From the NCBI RefSeq assembly GCF_003121405.1, contig NZ_QBUY01000025.1, forward strand, positions 23,390-87,389: a stretch of DNA of 64,000 nt. The letters are read 5' to 3'. A program made the translations under genes and the position numbers. This document shows, piece by piece, positions 60,366 through 64,000 of this stretch. This DNA comes from Paraburkholderia sp. C35. GTDB taxonomy: Bacteria; Pseudomonadota; Gammaproteobacteria; Burkholderiales; Burkholderiaceae. The notes beneath the pieces are model-generated. The model did no database searches. It was not told the origin of the DNA and saw only the letters and a program-made list of their open reading frames with translations. Position 1 is the first letter of the stretch. Each line of letters starts with the position of its first letter.

Positions 60366-60373
60366 TATACAGA

Positions 60374-61000
60374 ATGAATACGCGCGCTATCCGGGTTGCA
60401 TCGCTTATTGCATTGAGTGCCGGCGCCGGCACGCTGCTGTCGGGCTGCGCAGCGGGCGTCAGCGTGCTTGGCGCGGCCGCCTCGTCGGCCTTGCAGGCCG
60501 CGGGAATCGGCAAGCCGGACGTACCTGACGCACAAAAGCCGCCGCGCAATATCGGCTTGACCTTATATGCCGCGCCCAATCTGAACGCGGCAAACGACCG
60601 GCGTCCGCTCGCACTCGTCGTGCGTCTCTACACGTTGAAAGATCCGACCTCTTTTCAACAGGCGCCCTTCGATACATTTACCGATCCGACCAAAGAAAAG
60701 AGTACATTGGGCGGTGATCTGCTAGGTGTGCGCGAGGTCACGCTCATTCCCGGCCAGCGCTATACCGTCACGGAAAAGGTGTCGCACGAAGCGCAGGCAT
60801 TCGGTATCGTTGCGCTATTCCGCGATCCTGCCATGCAGCGCTGGAAGTTTGCATTCGATCCGGGAAAGTCGGAGAAATCCGGCATAATGATCGGGCTACA
60901 TAACTGTGCAATGACTGTGACAAACGGCACCGTGATTCCGCCAGAACAGGGATTGCCCGCGCAACCGTTGAATTTGCTGTCATCGGTCAGTTGTGGTTAA
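60374..61000 (+). CDS. tssJ: T6SS outer-membrane lipoprotein TssJ
   Basis: TssJ (208 aa) is the lipoprotein of the TssJLM complex. Lipobox LLSGC gives lipidated C25, followed by the TssJ beta-sandwich: LALVVRLYTLKDPTSFQQAPF, then DPTKEKSTLGGDLLGVREVTL and GQRYTVTEKVSHEAQAFGIV. The frame is open from 60194 but only the form from ATG 60374 (MNTRAIRVASL) has a signal peptide at its start. The tail ends in LSSVSCG. Confidence 0.93.
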   Translation: MNTRAIRVASLIALSAGAGTLLSGCAAGVSVLGAAASSALQAAGIGKPDVPDAQKPPRNIGLTLYAAPNLNAANDRRPLALVVRLYTLKDPTSFQQAPFDTFTDPTKEKSTLGGDLLGVREVTLIPGQRYTVTEKVSHEAQAFGIVALFRDPAMQRWKFAFDPGKSEKSGIMIGLHNCAMTVTNGTVIPPEQGLPAQPLNLLSSVSCG

Positions 61001-61121
61001 AGATGACGTTTAAATGTCATTTAACAATTAACAAAAGCATGTGGTAAAACCACGAATTGCCGCTTATTCGGGCATTACCATTCACGCTTAAAGATGTGAT
61101 TCGCATACAGACAGGTTCGCG

Positions 61122-62465
61122 ATGAGTTATTCCGCAAAGGTGCTCTGGGGGGAAGGCCTTTTTCTGAGGCCGCAGCATTTCCAGCGACAGGACGCGTACC
61201 ACGAGGCACGCCTGTTCGAATCGATCCAGGCCATACAACCCTACAACTGGGGCGTGCGTTCGGTGCGCTTCGACCGGGACGCGCTGGGCAGCAACGTGCT
61301 GCGTGTCAGCGAACTGTCGCTCGTGTTTCCCGATGGCGCGCTCTACGCGGCACCGCAAGCCGACGATCTCCCGCCGCCCGTTGCGCTCGACACCCTGCCT
61401 GACGGCATCAACGAATTCACGTTCTATCTTGCGCTGCATCCCGTGCGCGAGACGGGACAGAACTATGCGGCCGATTCAGATGGCTTCATCTCGCGCTACG
61501 TCAGCCGGCAGACGGTCGTGCCGGATCATTTCACCGACGCCGCCGAAGCCGACATCACGTTCCTGAAAACCAGCGTCAAGCTGATCGCACACAGCGAACC
61601 GCGTGACCAGCTGCTTTCCGTGCCGCTCGTGCGCGTGCGCCGCACGGCGACGTCGGGTTTCGAACTCGACGAAACCTTCGTGCCGCCGTGTCTCGCCATC
61701 GAAGCGTCGCCGCTGCTGCATCAGAGGCTGCGTCAACTGATCGACGCGTTGCAGGCCAAGGTGAATGCGCTGTACGGCTTTCATCGCGAGCCGACCAAGA
61801 ACATCATCGAATTCCGCTCGGGCGATATCGCATCGTTCTGGCTGCTGCATACGGCAAGCGCGGCCTTTGCCGCGCTCGCACATCTGTACCAGCATTCGGC
61901 ACTGCATCCCGAGCGGCTCTTTCAGGAGTTGCTGCGCCTCGCGGGCCAACTCATGACGTTCTCCAAGGGCTATGCGCTCGCCGATCTGCCTGCCTATCGT
62001 CATGACGATCCGGGTCCGGGCTTCGCGCGTCTCGATGGCATTCTGCGCGACCTGCTGGAGACCGTGATCTCCACGCGCTACTTCGCCATTGCGCTCGAAG
62101 AAGTGCGTCCGTCGTTCCATTCGGGACGCCTCGACTCGGGCAAGATCGACGACAAGACGCAGTTCTTCCTTGCGGTGTCGGCAGATCTGCCCGCTGTCGA
62201 GTTGGTGGACGCCGTGCCGGCGCGCTTCAAGGTCGGCGCACCCGACGACGTCGACAAGCTCGTGCTGTCCGCGATGCCCGGCGTGCGGCTCGCGTACACA
62301 CCGCAGGTGCCGCCCGCGATTCCCGTGCGGCCGGGTGCATGCTATTTCTCGCTGGAAGCACGCGGCGCGTTGTATGAGCGCATGTTGCAGGCCCGCTCGA
62401 CGATGATCTACGCGCCGTCGGGACTCAACGATCTCAAACTCGAACTGATCGCGGTCACACCATGA
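61122..62465 (+). CDS. tssK: T6SS baseplate subunit TssK
   Basis: TssK (447 aa) connects the baseplate to the membrane complex. The N-terminus MSYSAKVLWGEGLFLRPQHF is diagnostic of the family, as are YRHDDPGPGFARLDGILRDL and the VRPGACYFSLEARGALYERM ending. It follows tssJ by 121 bases, and its stop overlaps tssL by 4 bases (ATGA). Confidence 0.97.
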   Translation: MSYSAKVLWGEGLFLRPQHFQRQDAYHEARLFESIQAIQPYNWGVRSVRFDRDALGSNVLRVSELSLVFPDGALYAAPQADDLPPPVALDTLPDGINEFTFYLALHPVRETGQNYAADSDGFISRYVSRQTVVPDHFTDAAEADITFLKTSVKLIAHSEPRDQLLSVPLVRVRRTATSGFELDETFVPPCLAIEASPLLHQRLRQLIDALQAKVNALYGFHREPTKNIIEFRSGDIASFWLLHTASAAFAALAHLYQHSALHPERLFQELLRLAGQLMTFSKGYALADLPAYRHDDPGPGFARLDGILRDLLETVISTRYFAIALEEVRPSFHSGRLDSGKIDDKTQFFLAVSADLPAVELVDAVPARFKVGAPDDVDKLVLSAMPGVRLAYTPQVPPAIPVRPGACYFSLEARGALYERMLQARSTMIYAPSGLNDLKLELIAVTP

Positions 62466-63244
62466 GCTACGCCCCTTCCCTGTTCGACACCGCTACGCAA
62501 CCGTCCGCGGTGCCGCCGTCCGTCTTGCAGCCGAGCTATCAGGTTCGTTCGCTGCTGGATCTGCTGTACGACGGCTTTTTCATGCTGTTTCTGTTGAAGA
62601 ACGGCCGCGAGCCTGGCAATGCCACCGAGTTCATGAATCGCATCCAGCAGTTCCTGAATGATTTCGAACGCGGCGCGAAGAAGCTCGAAGTTGCGGCGGA
62701 AGATGCGTACGCGGCGAAGTTCGCGTTCTGCGCAGCCGTCGATGAAATGGTGCTGTCGTCGCCGTTTGCGATCCGCACGGAGTGGGAGCGGCGTCCGTTG
62801 CAGCTTGCGCTATTTGGTGAGCAACTGGCTGGCGAGAAGTTCTTTCAGCATCTCGAGGAATGCCGTGCGCAAGGCGCGGCGCGGTTGCAATCGCTCGAAG
62901 TTTTTCATATGTGCCTGTTGCTGGGATTTCAGGGCAAGTACCTACTGGAAGGGCCGGAAAAGCTGGCGTATCTGACTGCGCGGCTCGGCGATGAAATCGC
63001 TCACATGAAAGGCAAGCGCGCGCCATTCGCGCCGCACTGGACGCTGCCCGATCAGATTGCGCATCGGCTCAAGCGCGAAGTGCCGTTATGGACGATTGGC
63101 GCGGTGTTTGCGCTGGTGGGACTCGTCGCGTTTCTTGGCCTTAACACCTATCTGAAGGATGCGACGTTGCGCACGCTTGCGCCTTATTCGCAGATCATCA
63201 AGCTCGGGCCGCAGTCGGCGAATCTGACTATCTCGTTGCCGTGA
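62462..63244 (+). CDS. tssL: T6SS membrane-complex protein TssL (DotU)
   Basis: TssL (260 aa) is the inner-membrane DotU-like protein. It has the cytoplasmic domain with LLDLLYDGFFMLFLLKNGRE, AAVDEMVLSSPF, and GEQLAGEKFFQHLEECR, then one C-terminal membrane segment (about 207-230). No peptidoglycan-binding OmpA domain is fused, so the OmpA/BON protein at 48364 may supply that function. The operon ends here with a clear terminator. Confidence 0.96.
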   Translation: MSYAPSLFDTATQPSAVPPSVLQPSYQVRSLLDLLYDGFFMLFLLKNGREPGNATEFMNRIQQFLNDFERGAKKLEVAAEDAYAAKFAFCAAVDEMVLSSPFAIRTEWERRPLQLALFGEQLAGEKFFQHLEECRAQGAARLQSLEVFHMCLLLGFQGKYLLEGPEKLAYLTARLGDEIAHMKGKRAPFAPHWTLPDQIAHRLKREVPLWTIGAVFALVGLVAFLGLNTYLKDATLRTLAPYSQIIKLGPQSANLTISLP

Positions 63245-63251
63245 TCCGTTG

Positions 63252-63272
63252 CCCGCTTCGAGCGGGTTTTTT
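63252..63272 (+). terminator. Rho-independent terminator of tssJKL
   Basis: CCCGCT (63252-63257), loop TCG, AGCGGG (63261-63266), then TTTTTT (63267-63272). Position 8 bases after the tssL stop supports termination of the T6SS plus-strand operon. Confidence 0.88.
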
Positions 63273-63334
63273 CTGTCCGTGAATCGCGATTCGTGTCTAC
63301 ACTGCAAGCATGACGCATCGGCAGGAAGACTTCG

Positions 63335-63799
63335 ATGACTGACATTCAGCCGGCACGCTTTCCCGAGGACCTGGATGCCGTACGTGCGATTTTCCGCGAG
63401 TACGCGGACAGTCTCGGTATCGATCTGGGGTTTCAAGGATTTGAACAGGAACTGGCTTTATTGCCTGGCAAGTATGCTCCGCCAGGCGGTGTGATCCTGC
63501 TCGCGTGGCAAGAAGATCGCGTGGTCGGCAGCGTCGCATTGCGGGGTTTCGAGCACGACATCTGCGAGATGAAACGGCTTTATGTGCGCCCTGAAGGGCG
63601 TGGGCAACAGCTTGGTCGACGACTTGCACAGGCGGTTGTGCACGCTGCGCGTGAAGCAGGATACGGGAACATGCGGCTCGATACGCTGCCGTCTATGCAG
63701 GCTGCGCAGCGGCTGTATGCTTCACTTGGGTTTCGGCCGATTTCGGCTTATGTGTTTAATCCTGTTGAAGGGACACAATTCCTTGAACTTGAGTTGTGA
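63335..63799 (+). CDS. GNAT-family N-acetyltransferase
   Basis: A 154-residue GNAT enzyme with the acetyl-CoA motif RPEGRGQQLGRRLAQAVV (about residues 88-105) and TLPSMQAAQRLYASLGFRP (motif B). N-terminal ARFPEDLDAVRAIFREYADS is common to small GNATs. AGGAAG precedes ATG 63335. It is independent of the T6SS operon, being downstream of the terminator. Target unknown. Confidence 0.86.
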   Translation: MTDIQPARFPEDLDAVRAIFREYADSLGIDLGFQGFEQELALLPGKYAPPGGVILLAWQEDRVVGSVALRGFEHDICEMKRLYVRPEGRGQQLGRRLAQAVVHAAREAGYGNMRLDTLPSMQAAQRLYASLGFRPISAYVFNPVEGTQFLELEL

Positions 63800-63869
63800 G
63801 CGGCGCAAGGCCGGGGTGCTCGGTCGTGCGTGTGGTTTTTGCTGTTTTTTTTTCGCTGGCATCCGCGAT

Positions 63870-64000
63870 TTGTTAGTGGTTCTTCAGGCGTTGCCCCTGT
63901 GCGGGGCGGCACCTACTTTTCTTTGCCGCCGCAAAGAAAAGTAGGCAAAAGAAAGCGGGCTAACACCGCCAGATCTAGTTCTTGCCTGCGGGCCCCCAAC
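63870..64000. repeat. Truncated GC-rich hairpin repeat at window end
   Basis: Non-coding sequence with two strong hairpins: GCCCC (63893-63897) loop TGTGC, GGGGC (63903-63907), and CCTACTTTTCTTTGC (63912-63926), loop CGCC, GCAAAGAAAAGTAGG (63931-63945), a perfect 15-bp stem. The sequence is cut by the window end. It resembles a dispersed intergenic repeat I recall from Paraburkholderia genomes, but no second copy is inside the window. Its start is estimated from the low-complexity T-run before it. Confidence 0.7.

Larger units (their letters stand above)
60025..60373. promoter_or_regulatory. Divergent T6SS promoter region (349 bases)
   Basis: Separates the minus-strand operon (TPR lipoprotein first) from tssJ. 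It is AT-rich around 60030-60250. It holds GCACTAAGTGC (60080-60090, perfect 5-1-5 repeat), the 12-bp inverted repeat at 60188-60237, and the GC hairpin at 60346-60365. TATAAT-like elements occur near 60050 but no well-spaced promoter was identified, and no sigma54 GG-N10-GC site was found. Confidence 0.7.

Noticed and set aside
63582..63944. 120-codon frame running from the GNAT gene into the repeat
   Set aside because: Overlaps the GNAT gene in another frame and continues through the repeat hairpins; no ribosome site.
1..64000. CRISPR array, insertion sequence, prophage, rRNA or tRNA genes
   Set aside because: Searched by eye on both strands; no repeat-spacer pattern, transposase, integrase, capsid or RNA-gene signature was found.

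Overview
The window reads as a chromosome segment of a Burkholderiaceae bacterium, most like Paraburkholderia or Caballeronia. I infer this from the high GC content, the style of the encoded proteins (DUF3563, PsuG, GlcG-GlcB, a homoprotocatechuate operon, a Burkholderia-type T6SS) and the terminal GC-rich repeat of a kind I associate with Paraburkholderia. No rRNA, tRNA, transposase, phage gene or CRISPR array was found.

Left part (1-23.8 kb) is metabolic. It opens inside an acetoin/2-oxoacid dehydrogenase operon (E1 alpha, E1 beta, and an E2 fused to an alpha/beta hydrolase). A complete glucitol-type PTS follows: gutM, srlA, srlE, srlB and its own HPr-Enzyme I fusion, so the whole phosphorelay is encoded in one place. 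Next come a cupin protein, a secreted SUOX-fold protein, psuG, a GH63-like glycosidase, a thioredoxin-fold protein and a MarR-GNAT fusion gene with a clear promoter and two operators. A minus-strand hpa operon (G1, G2, E, D, F, H) encodes meta-cleavage of homoprotocatechuate but lacks the aldolase HpaI and the hydroxylase HpaBC. Divergent from it, glcG-glcB (malate synthase G) follows a PdhR/GlcC-type box and ends in a strong terminator.

Middle part (23.8-41.4 kb) is accessory. It holds an MFS permease, a class III CoA-transferase and an HMG-CoA-lyase-like enzyme with a divergent LysR regulator (a candidate dicarboxylic-acid catabolic unit), an unrecognised 296-residue protein, a TonB-dependent receptor with a Fur-like box, an SDR protein lacking the catalytic tyrosine, regulators (LysR, AraC), a DHA2 efflux pump, a HAD hydrolase, a methyltransferase, a 45-residue DUF3563 protein and an alpha/beta hydrolase.

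Right part (41.4-63.3 kb) is a type VI secretion system in three blocks. A plus-strand block has an M15 peptidase, tssM, tagF and an OmpA/BON protein. A minus-strand block reads TPR lipoprotein, tssB, tssC, hcp, tssE, tssF, tssG, clpV, tssA. A divergent plus-strand block is tssJ, tssK, tssL. All core parts except VgrG (TssI) are present, and no PAAR, obvious effector or immunity gene is seen. The divergent promoter region carries a perfect 12-bp inverted repeat. A GNAT gene and a truncated hairpin-rich repeat close the window.
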